Source: Pedobacter rhodius (GTDB lineage Bacteria; Bacteroidota; Bacteroidia; Sphingobacteriales; Sphingobacteriaceae). From it: a stretch of 64,000 nt of DNA. The position numbers were made by a program, and so were the translations under genes. How positions within the stretch are numbered: position 1 is the first letter of the stretch; every line of letters begins with the position of its first letter. The stretch spans positions 930,001 to 994,000 of the forward strand of contig NZ_JAPWGL010000001.1 of assembly GCF_027213645.1 (NCBI RefSeq). Reading direction: 5' to 3'. The notes beneath the pieces are model-generated. The model was not told the origin of the DNA, searched no databases, and saw only the letters and a program-made list of their open reading frames with translations. Positions 1 to 9,341 of the stretch are shown here, piece by piece.

Positions 1-1014
1 TTACCTGCGGCAGATACCCGTCAATATGTGTTCTTTCTAGGTGCCTTATTTATAATTGCCTGTGGATTAACATTTTTAGAAACAGCTGCAAATCCTTATG
101 TAACAGTTTTAGGTCCGCCGGAAACCGCAACCCAAAGGTTAAATTTCTCACAATCATTTAATGGTTTTGCCGCGTTTATGGCACCAATTGTGGGTGGAAA
201 ATTTATACTTTCAGGGGTTAATTATTCGGATAGTGAATTAGCAAAAATGCTTCCGGAAGCTAAAGAAGCTTATTTGGCACATGAAGCGAGTAGTGTTAAA
301 GGACCCTATTTAATTTTGGGCTTAATTATTATACTGGTTACCATATTGTTCATTTTTACAAAACTACCTGATATCAAAGAAGACAAAGAGGTAACAGAAG
401 ATAAACACAGAAGCGCTTTAGAAAAAATAATACACGCATTACGCCATAGTCATTTGCGCTGGGCGATTTTAGCCCAATTTTTTTATGTTGGTGCACAGGT
501 TTGTGTATTGAGTTTTTTTATCAGGTTTATTACTGTATCGGCAAATATTGATGCCTCTGAGGCGAGTTGGTATTCTGGTGCAGCAGGCTTAGCCTTTATG
601 GTAGGCAGGTTTGCAGGTACTTTTTTAATGAAATATATTGCACCGAACCGTTTATTAATGTTCTACGCATTAGCAAGTGCATTACTTACATCTCTAGCAA
701 TTTTTGGTACCGGTGCAATCACTATTTATGCCTTAATTGGTGTAGCATTTTTTATGTCTATCATGTTTCCGACCATATTTAGTATGGGAATTGCCGGCTT
801 GGGTACCGATACAAAAATAGGCTCATCACTTATTGTAATGTCAATAGTTGGTGGTGCACTGCTACCATTGAGTTTAGGCTATATTTCTGACTTGACAAAA
901 AATATTCAATACGGCTATTTAGTTCCGTTATTATGCTTTATAGTTATTCTTTTCTATGGATGGAAGGTTTGGAAACCTATACAAATTGAAGGAGAGATCA
1001 GCTTAAAAGATTAA
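1..1014 (+). CDS. fucP: FucP-type sugar:H+ symporter (MFS), 5' truncated
   Basis: C-terminal part of a major facilitator sugar permease of the FucP family (L-fucose or related sugar with protons, inner membrane). The frame is open from base 1 (reads LPAADTRQYVFFLGALF), so the gene starts outside the window; the GTG at 28 is internal. Family hallmarks visible are ETAANPYV followed by QRLNFSQSFNG, typical of FucP/glucose-galactose permeases, and about seven hydrophobic segments up to the C-terminal ...GYLVPLLCFIVILFYGWKVWK. It is followed after 33 bp by an SDR and then a zinc dehydrogenase on the same strand, which suggests an L-fucose (or similar deoxy-sugar) uptake and oxidation operon. Exact substrate is inferred; the family also moves glucose and galactose. 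Confidence 0.85.
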   Translation, partial: LPAADTRQYVFFLGALFIIACGLTFLETAANPYVTVLGPPETATQRLNFSQSFNGFAAFMAPIVGGKFILSGVNYSDSELAKMLPEAKEAYLAHEASSVKGPYLILGLIIILVTILFIFTKLPDIKEDKEVTEDKHRSALEKIIHALRHSHLRWAILAQFFYVGAQVCVLSFFIRFITVSANIDASEASWYSGAAGLAFMVGRFAGTFLMKYIAPNRLLMFYALASALLTSLAIFGTGAITIYALIGVAFFMSIMFPTIFSMGIAGLGTDTKIGSSLIVMSIVGGALLPLSLGYISDLTKNIQYGYLVPLLCFIVILFYGWKVWKPIQIEGEISLKD

Positions 1015-1047
1015 ATTTTCATGATTTTTAAGAATTACTAGTTTTAT

Positions 1048-1836
1048 ATGGATTTACAGTTAAAAGAAAAAGTTATTGTTATTACCGGTGCTGCAAAAGG
1101 CATTGGGCGCAGTATTGCAGAAGTATTTGCGAAGGAATACGCAATAGCAGTAATTGTTGGTAGAAAAGCAGAAGATAATCAGAAAGTAGTTGATGCAATT
1201 GCGGAACAAGGCGGTAAGGCTGCTCAATTTGTTGCAGAGTTATCTAATCCTGAAGATTGCGAAAAAGTAGTTTCAGCAATCGTTGCTAAATTTGGCCGAA
1301 TTGATGGTTTGGTTAATAATGCCGGTGTTAATGATGGTGTAGGATTAGAAAGCGGAAATTATAAAGACTTCATGGCCTCACTACATAAAAACGTAGTTCA
1401 TTATTATTTAATGGCACATCATGCTTTGCCCGAGTTAATCAAAAGCAAAGGTGCAATCGTAAACATTACTTCAAAAACAGCTGAAACCGGACAAGGAAAT
1501 ACCTCAGCTTATGCTGCCGCAAATGGTGGAAGAAATGCGCTTACGCGTGAATGGGCAGTCGAATTGTTGAAATATGGAATCCGTGTTAATGCAGTTGTTG
1601 TCGCCGAATGCTGGACGCCCGCATACGAAACCTGGATTGAAACTTTGCCTGATGCACAAGCTAAACTGGATGAAATTACAGCAAAGATTCCTTTAGAAAA
1701 CAGAATGACTACTGCTGAAGAAATTGCAAATATGACCGCGTTTTTAATGTCAGATAAATCAAGCCATACAACCGGACAAATCATCCATGTTGATGGTGGC
1801 TATGTCCATTTGGATAGAGCTTTGGCGAATGCTTAA
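1048..1836 (+). CDS. SDR-family oxidoreductase, probable L-fucose/keto-deoxyfuconate dehydrogenase
   Basis: 262-aa short-chain dehydrogenase acting on a sugar or sugar acid with NAD(P). The Rossmann motif TGAAKGIG (residues 13-20), NNAG (90-93) and catalytic Ser (about 142, NITSK) are all present. The catalytic tetrad is unusual: where SDRs have YxxxK, this protein reads Y155-A-A-A-N159, so the Lys is Asn (codon AAT at 1522-1524). The C-terminal VDGGYVHLDRAL is typical of classical SDRs. It lies 33 bp after a FucP-type permease and before a zinc dehydrogenase, so a role in oxidative L-fucose catabolism (L-fucose dehydrogenase or 2-keto-3-deoxy-L-fuconate dehydrogenase) is inferred. Fold assignment is sure; substrate is not, and the Lys change could be a subfamily trait. 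Confidence 0.75.
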   Translation: MDLQLKEKVIVITGAAKGIGRSIAEVFAKEYAIAVIVGRKAEDNQKVVDAIAEQGGKAAQFVAELSNPEDCEKVVSAIVAKFGRIDGLVNNAGVNDGVGLESGNYKDFMASLHKNVVHYYLMAHHALPELIKSKGAIVNITSKTAETGQGNTSAYAAANGGRNALTREWAVELLKYGIRVNAVVVAECWTPAYETWIETLPDAQAKLDEITAKIPLENRMTTAEEIANMTAFLMSDKSSHTTGQIIHVDGGYVHLDRALANA

Positions 1837-1837
1837 T

Positions 1838-1913
1838 TCACGATGTCATCTTGAGCCTGTCGACAGATAATCGATAGTCTTCCACAAGCTCAGACTGAAA
1901 ACAACTAAATAAA
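1838..1913. repeat. Degenerate copy of a dispersed hairpin repeat
   Basis: The short gap between the SDR and the zinc dehydrogenase holds TTGAGCCTGTCGACAG and, inverted, CTTCCACAAGCTCAGACTGA. The same motif family (GTCTTCGACAGGCTCAG) appears in the tandem array near 55160, 55325 and 55490. Similarity is by eye and partly degraded. Confidence 0.45.
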
Positions 1914-2933
1914 ATGAAAACCCTTACCTGTACAACGCCGGGCGTTTTTGAATATTCAGAAGCAGAAAAACCAGAACTCAAAAGTGGGCATGCGATTATC
2001 AAGATAAAGCGAATTGGCATCTGCGGAACCGATTTACATGCATTTGAAGGTACGCAGCCTTTCTTTAATTATCCAAGAATTTTAGGTCATGAACTTTCCG
2101 GAGAATTGGTTGAAGCAGATGGCGCCGTTGGTTTTAGAATAGGCGAGGCCGTTACTTTCATTCCGTATTTCAATTGTGGCGAATGTATTGCCTGCCGGAT
2201 GAATAAACCAAACTGCTGTGTTAAAATGCAGGTTTGTGGGGTACATGTGGATGGCGGAATGCGTGAGTATTTACAAGTTCCGTCCAAAACACTTTTACAC
2301 GGTGAAGGGTTGAGTTATGATGAACTGGCTTTAGTAGAACCTTTGGCTATCGGAGCCCATGGTGTTCGCAGGGCTGATGTCCAACCTCGCGAATTTGTTT
2401 TGGTTATTGGCGCCGGTCCGATTGGCTTGGGGACTATGGAGTTTGCCAGGATTGCCGGTGCAAAAGTTATCGCCTTAGATATTAATGAAGACCGCCTGGC
2501 TTTTTGTAAAGATAAATTGAGGGTTGCCCATGTGGTTAATGCGCTGTCACCTGATGTCATTCAGCAACTTAGCAATATCACAAATGGGGATATGCCTACC
2601 GTTGTAATTGATGCAACCGGAAATCAGAAAGCCATAAATAATGCCATAAATTACATGGCTCATGGCGCCAGGTTTGTATTAATTGGCCTGCAAAAAGGCG
2701 ATTTAATATTCAGTCACCCCGAATTTCATAAACGGGAATCTACTTTGATGAGCAGCAGAAATGCAACAATTGAAGATTTTGAACATGTGATCAAATCAAT
2801 GAAAGCAGGTTTGGTAAATCCTACAAATTACATCACACACCAGGTAAAATTCGAAGAAGTAAAGGATGAATTTGAAAAATGGTTAGATCCGAAGAATGGT
2901 GTAATCAAAGCAATGGTTAGGATAGAGAATTAG
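1914..2933 (+). CDS. Zinc-dependent medium-chain alcohol/polyol dehydrogenase
   Basis: 339-aa medium-chain dehydrogenase. Catalytic zinc site near the N-terminus (GICGTDLHAFEG) and GHELSGE; the structural zinc cluster is complete as four cysteines in NCGECIACRMNKPNCC (about residues 84-100); the nucleotide fold shows GAGPIGLG (about 169-176). The family oxidises sugar alcohols or sugar acids (sorbitol, threonine, L-galactonate or L-fuconate-type substrates) with NAD(P). It sits 77 bp after the SDR on the same strand and probably belongs to the same deoxy-sugar operon, perhaps as the second oxidation step. Exact substrate cannot be read from sequence. Confidence 0.8.
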   Translation: MKTLTCTTPGVFEYSEAEKPELKSGHAIIKIKRIGICGTDLHAFEGTQPFFNYPRILGHELSGELVEADGAVGFRIGEAVTFIPYFNCGECIACRMNKPNCCVKMQVCGVHVDGGMREYLQVPSKTLLHGEGLSYDELALVEPLAIGAHGVRRADVQPREFVLVIGAGPIGLGTMEFARIAGAKVIALDINEDRLAFCKDKLRVAHVVNALSPDVIQQLSNITNGDMPTVVIDATGNQKAINNAINYMAHGARFVLIGLQKGDLIFSHPEFHKRESTLMSSRNATIEDFEHVIKSMKAGLVNPTNYITHQVKFEEVKDEFEKWLDPKNGVIKAMVRIEN

Positions 2934-3135
2934 TTTTTAGCCACAAATTCCGCCCCTAATTTGTCATTTGTACGCATGCAGGAATTTTGCTGCTTATTTT
3001 ATACATCCAATAATTCTCCTGCAGATATTGGTGATTTTCGCAGATTTCCTCATCCATAAGTCGTCATTCCCGCGTATGCGGAATCTTAAAGCATTTGTAA
3101 AAACCATAATTAAAAATATTCGTTTATCATCAACT
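2934..3135. repeat. Intergenic stretch with one palindromic repeat copy
   Basis: No gene. It contains CGTCATTCCCGCGTATGCGGAATCTTAAAGC around 3062-3092, a copy of the palindrome family (GTCGTCATTCCCGC....GCGGGAATCTTA) also found at about 25231, 41575 and 43126. An 83-codon frame across it is only a translation of the repeat and the adjoining terminator. Confidence 0.6.
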
Positions 3136-3184
3136 AATAAAAGAAAGGGCAATTTTCTACATGAAAATTGCCCTTTCTTTTATT
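3136..3184. terminator. Strong bidirectional intrinsic terminator
   Basis: Perfect 22-bp inverted repeat: left arm 3136-3157 (core AAAGAAAGGGCAATTTTC), loop TACAT 3158-3162, right arm 3163-3184 (core GAAAATTGCCCTTTCTTT). A-rich 5' and T-rich 3' ends make it usable on both strands. It lies between the convergent zinc dehydrogenase gene and the arabinose operon, whose last stop is at 3201. Confidence 0.93.
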
Positions 3185-3200
3185 ATGAAGTTAAAGTTAA

Positions 3201-4901
3201 TTACCAGAATTTTACGTAAATAAGTGTTATCAAAAGTAAGGTAACAACAATCAATACTAAGGTTGATGGAGCAACTTTAAACATCGATTTATCCAGTTCG
3301 AACGCTTTAGGGTTCACTTTCGGGCCTAATAAACTCAGTCCTACCATTACTATCATCGTGAACAAGAACGACAAACCCATACATATCAAGAATGGAATTT
3401 CATAAATGCCATCTTTATTAAGGTAGGCTGTGTATAAGAAATTATCGTGGCCAAACCAAATCGGTGCATAATTATTGAAAACAACGGAAAGCAAAAATCC
3501 GGTAATTAAACCTGCAATTGCTGCCGTGCCTGTAGTCCGTTTCCAGAACATACCCAAAATAAACATAGCAAATACCCCGGGACTTATAAAACCTGTATAT
3601 TTTTGGATAAAAGTAAATCCTCCTTCACCACCAATACCCAATAAATCATCCCACGTTAAAACAACGGACATTACTATTGCAACAAAAATACTTACGCGGC
3701 CAATAACAACCAATTTCTTTTCACTGGCATCTTTATTAATGTATTTTTTGTAAATATCTAAAGTCCAAATGGTAGAAATACTATTGGCCTTACCCGCCAG
3801 AGATGCTACAATCGCTGCTGTTAATGCCGCCAGCGATAAACCCTTTAAGCCGTTCGGTAAAAAGGTTAATACCGCAGAATAGGCATTATCTGCAATTACT
3901 TTACCATCGGGTGCCATTTCATGTTGTAATGCGCCGTTCCTATGTAATACGTAAGCGGCAATACCTGGTAACATGACGATAATCGGCATCCCTAACTTTA
4001 AGAAACCGGCAAATAAGATACCTGTTCTCGCTGTTTTTAAATCGGCGCCCAGTGCTCTTTGCGTAATGTATTGATTACAGCCCCAATAGTTCAGGTTCAC
4101 AATCCACTGGCCGGCAAAATACATGGCAATACCAGGCAAAGCCAGGTATTTATTTACATATTCCTGCGATGAATTTGCATCCGGTTTTGCTAAAATCATT
4201 TTAAAATGGTCTGGCGAATCTTTCATCAACATTTTGAAGCCTGCAATGGCATCTCTTCCTAATCCAAAGTGATCACTCACCATTGTTAACGCGATGTAAG
4301 TTGTAACTAAACCGCCCGCAATTAAGACAATTACTTGAATTACATCTGTAAAGCCAATTACTTTCATCCCGCCAAGGGTGATAATTAATGAGAATGCAGC
4401 TAAACCAACAACGATATATTTAAAATACATCGGGTCAACCATGCTGCTAATCGCAATAGAACCCAGGTATAAAATAGAGGTAAGGTTTACAAAAATGTAT
4501 AAGAACAACCAGAATATAGCCATTATTAAACTTACCGTTTCATTGTACCGGGTTTGCAGAAACTGCGGCATCGTAAAGATTTTATTCTTGAGGTAAACCG
4601 GAATAAACCAAACCGCAACAATAATTAATGCAATAGCGGCTACCCATTCGTATGCAGCAACGGCTATACCCACCTGGAAACCCTGACCGCTCATACCGAT
4701 AAACTGCTCGGCAGAAATGTTAGATGCAATAAGTGAAGCACCGATTGCCCACCAGGTTAAAGAACCTTCGGCAAGAAAGAAGTCGTGACTTCCTGATGTA
4801 GCTTTATTTTTCTTACTACTGTAAATCCAATAACCGTAAGCGGAGATTAAGATAAAGTAAAAGATAAAAACGGTGTAATCGACCGTTGAAAATCTGTTCA
4901 T
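3201..4901 (-). CDS. Sodium:solute symporter (SSS family), probable arabinose uptake
   Basis: 566-aa membrane protein of the SSS/SglT family, which couples sugar entry to sodium. It starts MNRFSTVDYTVFIFYFILISAYGYW and has more than a dozen hydrophobic helices, with the conserved segment ASNISAEQFIGMSGQGF after TM2 and a long hydrophilic loop before NYWGCNQYITQRALGA. It is the last gene of the leftward ara operon, 18 bp after the arabinose isomerase, so L-arabinose is the likely substrate; this is inference from context. Its stop is next to the bidirectional terminator at 3136-3184. Length is normal for Bacteroidota sodium/sugar cotransporters. Confidence 0.88.
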   Translation of the reverse strand: MNRFSTVDYTVFIFYFILISAYGYWIYSSKKNKATSGSHDFFLAEGSLTWWAIGASLIASNISAEQFIGMSGQGFQVGIAVAAYEWVAAIALIIVAVWFIPVYLKNKIFTMPQFLQTRYNETVSLIMAIFWLFLYIFVNLTSILYLGSIAISSMVDPMYFKYIVVGLAAFSLIITLGGMKVIGFTDVIQVIVLIAGGLVTTYIALTMVSDHFGLGRDAIAGFKMLMKDSPDHFKMILAKPDANSSQEYVNKYLALPGIAMYFAGQWIVNLNYWGCNQYITQRALGADLKTARTGILFAGFLKLGMPIIVMLPGIAAYVLHRNGALQHEMAPDGKVIADNAYSAVLTFLPNGLKGLSLAALTAAIVASLAGKANSISTIWTLDIYKKYINKDASEKKLVVIGRVSIFVAIVMSVVLTWDDLLGIGGEGGFTFIQKYTGFISPGVFAMFILGMFWKRTTGTAAIAGLITGFLLSVVFNNYAPIWFGHDNFLYTAYLNKDGIYEIPFLICMGLSFLFTMIVMVGLSLLGPKVNPKAFELDKSMFKVAPSTLVLIVVTLLLITLIYVKFW

Positions 4902-4919
4902 AATGGTTTTATTTGGTTG

Positions 4920-6410
4920 TTATTTATAAAAAACTTCATTCCAATGAAGCTCGTTTCTAAACTGGTTTATTTTGGTTTCAGCGCCGATGTTAATATACTC
5001 GATGCCTGCGATATTTGCAAAATCAGACAGGTGTTCGGTTGTTAAATTCTGACTGTAAGCCGTATGATGCGCGCCACCCGCGTAAATCCACGCTGCACAA
5101 CCCGTTTTCATATCCGGAAGGGGTTTCCAAAGTACCCTTGCAACCGGAAGATTCGGTAAGTCGTGTTCCGCCTCAACGGCTTTAACTTCGTTAACCAATA
5201 AGCGGAAACGATTGCCCATATCGATTAAAGAAGCATTTAAAGCGTCGCCACCGGCAACATTAAAAACCAAACGGGCAGGATCTGCCTTGCCGCCAATTCC
5301 TAACGGATGAACTTCCAGGCTTGCCTTTCCTTTTGCTAATGAAGCATCAACTTCGAGCATGTGCGAGCCTAAAACCATAGAATTTGCGGGATCGAAATGG
5401 TAAGTGTAATCTTCCATAAAAGCATTTCCACCGGCTAAACCCGAACCCATAACCTTACAGGCGCGTACCAAAGCTGCAGTTTTCCAGTCGCCTTCACCTG
5501 CGAAACCATAGCCATCGGCCATTAAACGTTGCGCTGCGATGCCCGGAAGCTGAATCATGCCATGCAAATCTTCAAACGTATCAGAAAAACCTTTGAAATT
5601 ACCATCTTCTAAAAACTTCCTCAAACCTAATTCGATTTTCGCCGCATCATAAACTGAAGAATGTCTGGCGCCACCGGCTTTTAAATCATCAGCCATTTCA
5701 TACGTTTCCTCGTATTCCTTCAATAAATTTTGAACAGCATCTTCATCTACAGCGTTAATTATCGCAACCAAATCGCCTATACCGTAAGTATTTACCGAGA
5801 AACCGAATTTCATTTCTGCCTCTACTTTATCGCCATCCGTAACGGCAACATAACGCATGTTATCGCCAAAACGGGCAAATTTAGCGCCTTGCCAATCGTG
5901 CCATCCGGCTGCAGCCCGGCACCAGGTATCTATCTGCGAAGCAACTTCTTCATCTTCCCAATGGCCCACAACGACTTTTCTGTCTTTACGCATACGGGTT
6001 ACCATAAAGCCAAACTCTCTGTCGCCATGCGCACTCTGGTTCAGGTTCATAAAGTCCATATCTATGGTATTCCATGGAATATCGCGGTTGAATTGGGTGT
6101 GTAGATGCAACAATGGTTTTTGCAAAACATTTAAACCTCTAATCCACATTTTAGCAGGGGAGAAGGTGTGCATCCAGGTTACCACGCCGATACAATTCTC
6201 ATCGGTGTTTGCATCTTGTAAGGTTTCGAAAATTTCATCAGTATTTTTTACAATAGGTTTGTAAACCACCGAAACCGAAATTTTTGAATTGTTATTTAAC
6301 GACTTTGCAACTTCTTCTGCATGTATTGCAACTTGTTTTAGTGTTTCTTCTCCGTATAAATCCTGCGTTCCTGTAATGAACCAAACTTGTAATTTTTTTA
6401 AATCAATCAT
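4920..6410 (-). CDS. araA: L-arabinose isomerase
   Basis: 496 aa, full length for AraA. Converts L-arabinose to L-ribulose in the cytoplasm with Mn2+. The N-terminus reads [16 protein letters not shown], the family signature, and is followed by [14 protein letters not shown] and [14 protein letters not shown]. The C-terminal part holds [29 protein letters not shown] and the ending [14 protein letters not shown] with the conserved metal-site histidine region. Gene order in transcription is araB, araD, araA, symporter. The gap to araD is 91 bp with no clear terminator. Confidence 0.97.
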   Translation of the reverse strand: MIDLKKLQVWFITGTQDLYGEETLKQVAIHAEEVAKSLNNNSKISVSVVYKPIVKNTDEIFETLQDANTDENCIGVVTWMHTFSPAKMWIRGLNVLQKPLLHLHTQFNRDIPWNTIDMDFMNLNQSAHGDREFGFMVTRMRKDRKVVVGHWEDEEVASQIDTWCRAAAGWHDWQGAKFARFGDNMRYVAVTDGDKVEAEMKFGFSVNTYGIGDLVAIINAVDEDAVQNLLKEYEETYEMADDLKAGGARHSSVYDAAKIELGLRKFLEDGNFKGFSDTFEDLHGMIQLPGIAAQRLMADGYGFAGEGDWKTAALVRACKVMGSGLAGGNAFMEDYTYHFDPANSMVLGSHMLEVDASLAKGKASLEVHPLGIGGKADPARLVFNVAGGDALNASLIDMGNRFRLLVNEVKAVEAEHDLPNLPVARVLWKPLPDMKTGCAAWIYAGGAHHTAYSQNLTTEHLSDFANIAGIEYINIGAETKINQFRNELHWNEVFYK

Positions 6411-6501
6411 TATATATTTTGTTTAATCGCTTAATTGTATTAATTGGTTAACTGAAAATAGCTTGCGCAATAGTCTGTGTGCTCAAAGACTGTATAAGTA
6501 C

Positions 6502-7203
6502 TTATTCTTGCCCATAATAAGCATCAGCACCGTGTTTACGCTCATAATGTTTCTTTATTAAAGAATCTTTTAACCTTGGCGCATTTGCATTAATTTGTTC
6601 GGTTAGTATGGCCATTTGGGCAACTGCCTCTAAAACCGCACTATTGTAAACAGCCTTTTCAGCCGTTTTTCCCCAGGTGAAAGGTGCGTGGTTGCCTACC
6701 AAAATCATCTCTACTTCTTTATGGCTTAAACCCAAACGCTCAAAATGATTCATAATCTGGAAGCCGGTTTCATACTCATAATTTCCTTTAATCATCTCGT
6801 CATCCATTGGCGGAGCGCAGGGAATATCAACTGTTAAATGGTCGCCATGGGTAGTACCAAAAATCGGAATTGCTCTTTGTGCCTGTGCCCATGCTGTTCC
6901 GTAAGTAGAATGGGTGTGTACGATGCCTCCTATAGCTTCCCAATGTTTGTAAAGTACTGCATGCGTTTTGGTGTCAGAGGATGGGCGTAAATTTCCTTCA
7001 ACGGTATTTCCGTCAAAATCCACGATTACCATTTTGTCAGCAGATAAATCCTCGTAAGGAACACCACTTGGTTTTATGGCAAATACGCCTTTATGTCTAT
7101 CAGCAGCACTTACATTTCCGAAAGTAAAAAGCACCAAACCCAATTTTGGTAATTGCATGTTGGCTGCATAAGCCTGCTCTTTTATATCCTGATAATTGCT
7201 CAT
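6502..7203 (-). CDS. araD: L-ribulose-5-phosphate 4-epimerase
   Basis: 233 aa, class II aldolase/adducin fold, zinc enzyme that turns L-ribulose-5-P into D-xylulose-5-P for the pentose phosphate pathway. Visible are FTFGNVSAADRHKGVFAIKPSGVPY, SSDTKTHAVLY, the zinc ligands H96-T-H98 in GGIVHTHSTYG, and the third zinc-ligand region VGNHAPFTWG. The start ATG (7203-7201) overlaps the TGA of araB (ATGA), showing translational coupling. Confidence 0.96.
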   Translation of the reverse strand: MSNYQDIKEQAYAANMQLPKLGLVLFTFGNVSAADRHKGVFAIKPSGVPYEDLSADKMVIVDFDGNTVEGNLRPSSDTKTHAVLYKHWEAIGGIVHTHSTYGTAWAQAQRAIPIFGTTHGDHLTVDIPCAPPMDDEMIKGNYEYETGFQIMNHFERLGLSHKEVEMILVGNHAPFTWGKTAEKAVYNSAVLEAVAQMAILTEQINANAPRLKDSLIKKHYERKHGADAYYGQE

Positions 7204-8897
7204 GATAGGTATGGTTTTACGTCTTTTTTATTGTATTTCTCAATATATCGGCCCAAGCCTAAATACTGTTGGTAATGCTGGCGATAAATTTTTCTGTTTT
7301 TGAGCTGCGGCTGATACTCTTTCTCAAATCCGGTTCCCATTGCTTTCATTGCGGTTTCGATATCCGGATAAATGCCTGCTGCAACCGCGGCGAACATGGC
7401 CGCACCCAAAGCACAGGTATGCTCAAAACGATGAATGCGGATTGGCATTTCCAAAACATCGGCCATCATTTGCATAATGTATGATGATTTTTTTGCCACG
7501 CCGCCAATACCAATAATTCCTTTTACCGGTACGCCTTGTTCTTTAAATCTATCTACAATTGCTTTCGCCCCAAAACAGGTTGCGGCTGCCAAAGCCCTGA
7601 AAAATCTTGGTGCATCCGTGCCCAGACTAAGTCCGGTGATGGCGCCTTTTAACTCCTGGTTGGCGTCTGGTGTTCTTCTGCCGTTCAGCCAGTCTAATGC
7701 TAATTCCGGGTAATCTTCATCCGGTAATTCTGAAGCTTGTTTGCTTAAATTTGCAATAATTTTATGTTCAAGTTCTTCTTTTAAAGCCTGGACGGTATGC
7801 GCATCAATCAGGGTTGATTCAGCTAATAAATTATTAATTGGCCAGCTAATCAGGTTTTTAAACCAGGCGTAGGCATCGCCAAAGGCAGACTGACCGGCTT
7901 CCAAGCCAGCCATGCCTGGGATAACCGAACCGTTTACTTGTCCGCAGATGCCATTGACCAGCTTGCCTTCCATATCTTTATTTGGCGCTACCAGAATATC
8001 GCAGGTACTGGTTCCCATAACTTTACTTAAGTAGTAAGGCTCGATTTGTCCGCCAACGGCGCCCATGTGTGCATCAAAAGCACCAACGCCTACAATTACA
8101 GCTGTGCTTAAGCCTAATTTATCGGCCCATTCGGCGCTTAAATTTCCTGCCGAAATATCCGAAGTATAGGTGTCTTTGAATAGCTTTTCACGATAACCTT
8201 TCAACAAAGGGTCTAAACTTTCGAAAAATTCTGCCGGAGGCAATCCATCAAATTCTTCGGCCCAAAGTGCTTTATGACCGGCAGCACAACGGCTACGCTT
8301 CATTTCTTTTACATCGGTTTTCCCACTTAGTAAAAATGGAATCCAGTCGCAATGTTCCACCCACGAAACGGTGCTTTTTCTTACCTGCGCATCAACCCTT
8401 AAAATATGAAGCAATTTAGACCAGAACCATTCAGAAGAATAAATTCCACCAACATATTTTAAATAGTTAACCGGAAATTTTGTGGCGTGATTGTTAATTT
8501 CTGCCGCTTCTTTTACAGCGGTGTGGTCTTTCCACAATACAAACATTGCATTTGGATTTTCAGCAAATTCAGGTTTTAAGGCTAATGGTGTACCGGTTTC
8601 GTCAACGGCCACCGGGCTGGAACCTGTGGTATCGATAGAAATTCCCCTTACAAAAGAAGCAGATTCGCCTCCCGCTTTTGCAATACAATCTTTAATGGTA
8701 TGGGTTAATCCCTCAATATAATCTAAGGGGTGTTGCCTGAATTGATTGAGAGAAGGTTTACAATATTGGCCTTTTTGCCATCGTGGGTAAAGAAAAACAG
8801 AAGAGGCAATTTCCTTTCCGTTTGCGGTATCGACCAAAACGGAGCGGACAGAATCTGTCCCGTAATCCACGCCAATTACATAGTTTGCTGTGCTCAT
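7200..8897 (-). CDS. araB: Ribulokinase
   Basis: 565-aa FGGY-family kinase that phosphorylates L-ribulose. The N-terminal phosphate-binding motif reads VIGVDYGTDSVRSVLVD, typical of AraB; TTGSSPVAVDETG and MGTSTCDILVAP are conserved ATP and sugar-site regions; the C-terminal IGIGGVAKKSSYIMQMMADVL closes the FGGY domain. It is the first gene of the leftward ara operon and overlaps araD by four bases. Upstream is a 444-bp region with a near-start inverted repeat and dispersed repeats, then the GntR regulator on the same strand. Confidence 0.97.
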   Translation of the reverse strand: MSTANYVIGVDYGTDSVRSVLVDTANGKEIASSVFLYPRWQKGQYCKPSLNQFRQHPLDYIEGLTHTIKDCIAKAGGESASFVRGISIDTTGSSPVAVDETGTPLALKPEFAENPNAMFVLWKDHTAVKEAAEINNHATKFPVNYLKYVGGIYSSEWFWSKLLHILRVDAQVRKSTVSWVEHCDWIPFLLSGKTDVKEMKRSRCAAGHKALWAEEFDGLPPAEFFESLDPLLKGYREKLFKDTYTSDISAGNLSAEWADKLGLSTAVIVGVGAFDAHMGAVGGQIEPYYLSKVMGTSTCDILVAPNKDMEGKLVNGICGQVNGSVIPGMAGLEAGQSAFGDAYAWFKNLISWPINNLLAESTLIDAHTVQALKEELEHKIIANLSKQASELPDEDYPELALDWLNGRRTPDANQELKGAITGLSLGTDAPRFFRALAAATCFGAKAIVDRFKEQGVPVKGIIGIGGVAKKSSYIMQMMADVLEMPIRIHRFEHTCALGAAMFAAVAAGIYPDIETAMKAMGTGFEKEYQPQLKNRKIYRQHYQQYLGLGRYIEKYNKKDVKPYLS

Positions 8898-8900
8898 AAC

Positions 8901-8933
8901 AATAAATAAATGTCTAATTAACGTTTATTTATT
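8901..8933. promoter_or_regulatory. Inverted repeat immediately upstream of araB
   Basis: AATAAATAAA (8901-8910) and TTTATTTATT (8924-8933) form a perfect 10-bp inverted repeat around a 13-base centre, only 3-36 bp upstream of the araB start codon. It could be an operator for the adjacent GntR/AraR-like regulator or a leader hairpin. AT-richness makes a chance match possible. Confidence 0.35.
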
Positions 8934-9013
8934 TGAATTAAAAAATTTTTGTTGTGTTTTTGATTGTTATAAATTTCAACATTGATTTGTGTAGCGTGTT
9001 TGAGTTGTTTTTT

Positions 9014-9300
9014 CGCAGATTTACGCGGATAAATACAGGATGCGGATATAGTTTCGTAGAAGGTTATTATGTTGTGTTATATTTTCCCGCAGATTTTCGC
9101 AGATAAGGAGCGCAGATTTACGCAGATAGATATATGATACGGATATAGTTTTACAGGAGTTTATTATGTTGTTTTATATTATTTCCGCAGATAAGGAGGG
9201 CAGATTTACGCGAATAAAAATAACAATGAATAAAATTTTGAACTATGGGTGTGAAAATCCCCGAAAATCTGCGGATAAAATCAGCATAAATCTGCGGGGA
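9014..9300. repeat. CGCAGATTTACGC repeat cluster in araB upstream region
   Basis: Two full direct units begin at 9014 and 9111 (97 bp apart) with a third partial unit at about 9199. Each has CGCAGATTTACGC, then GCGGATATAGTTT or a variant, then TTATTATGTTGT. At 9260-9300 the motif occurs inverted (AAATCTGCGG twice), so left and right parts can fold together. No gene is seen in 8934-9341. This type of repeat is dispersed between genes in Bacteroidota. Confidence 0.7.
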
Positions 9301-9341
9301 ATTAGGTTAAATGATTTCATTTGCATCAGTGAGAAACCTTT

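Noticed and set aside
2968..3219. 83-codon frame after the zinc dehydrogenase
   Set aside because: It spans a dispersed palindrome and the bidirectional terminator and has no protein-like composition.
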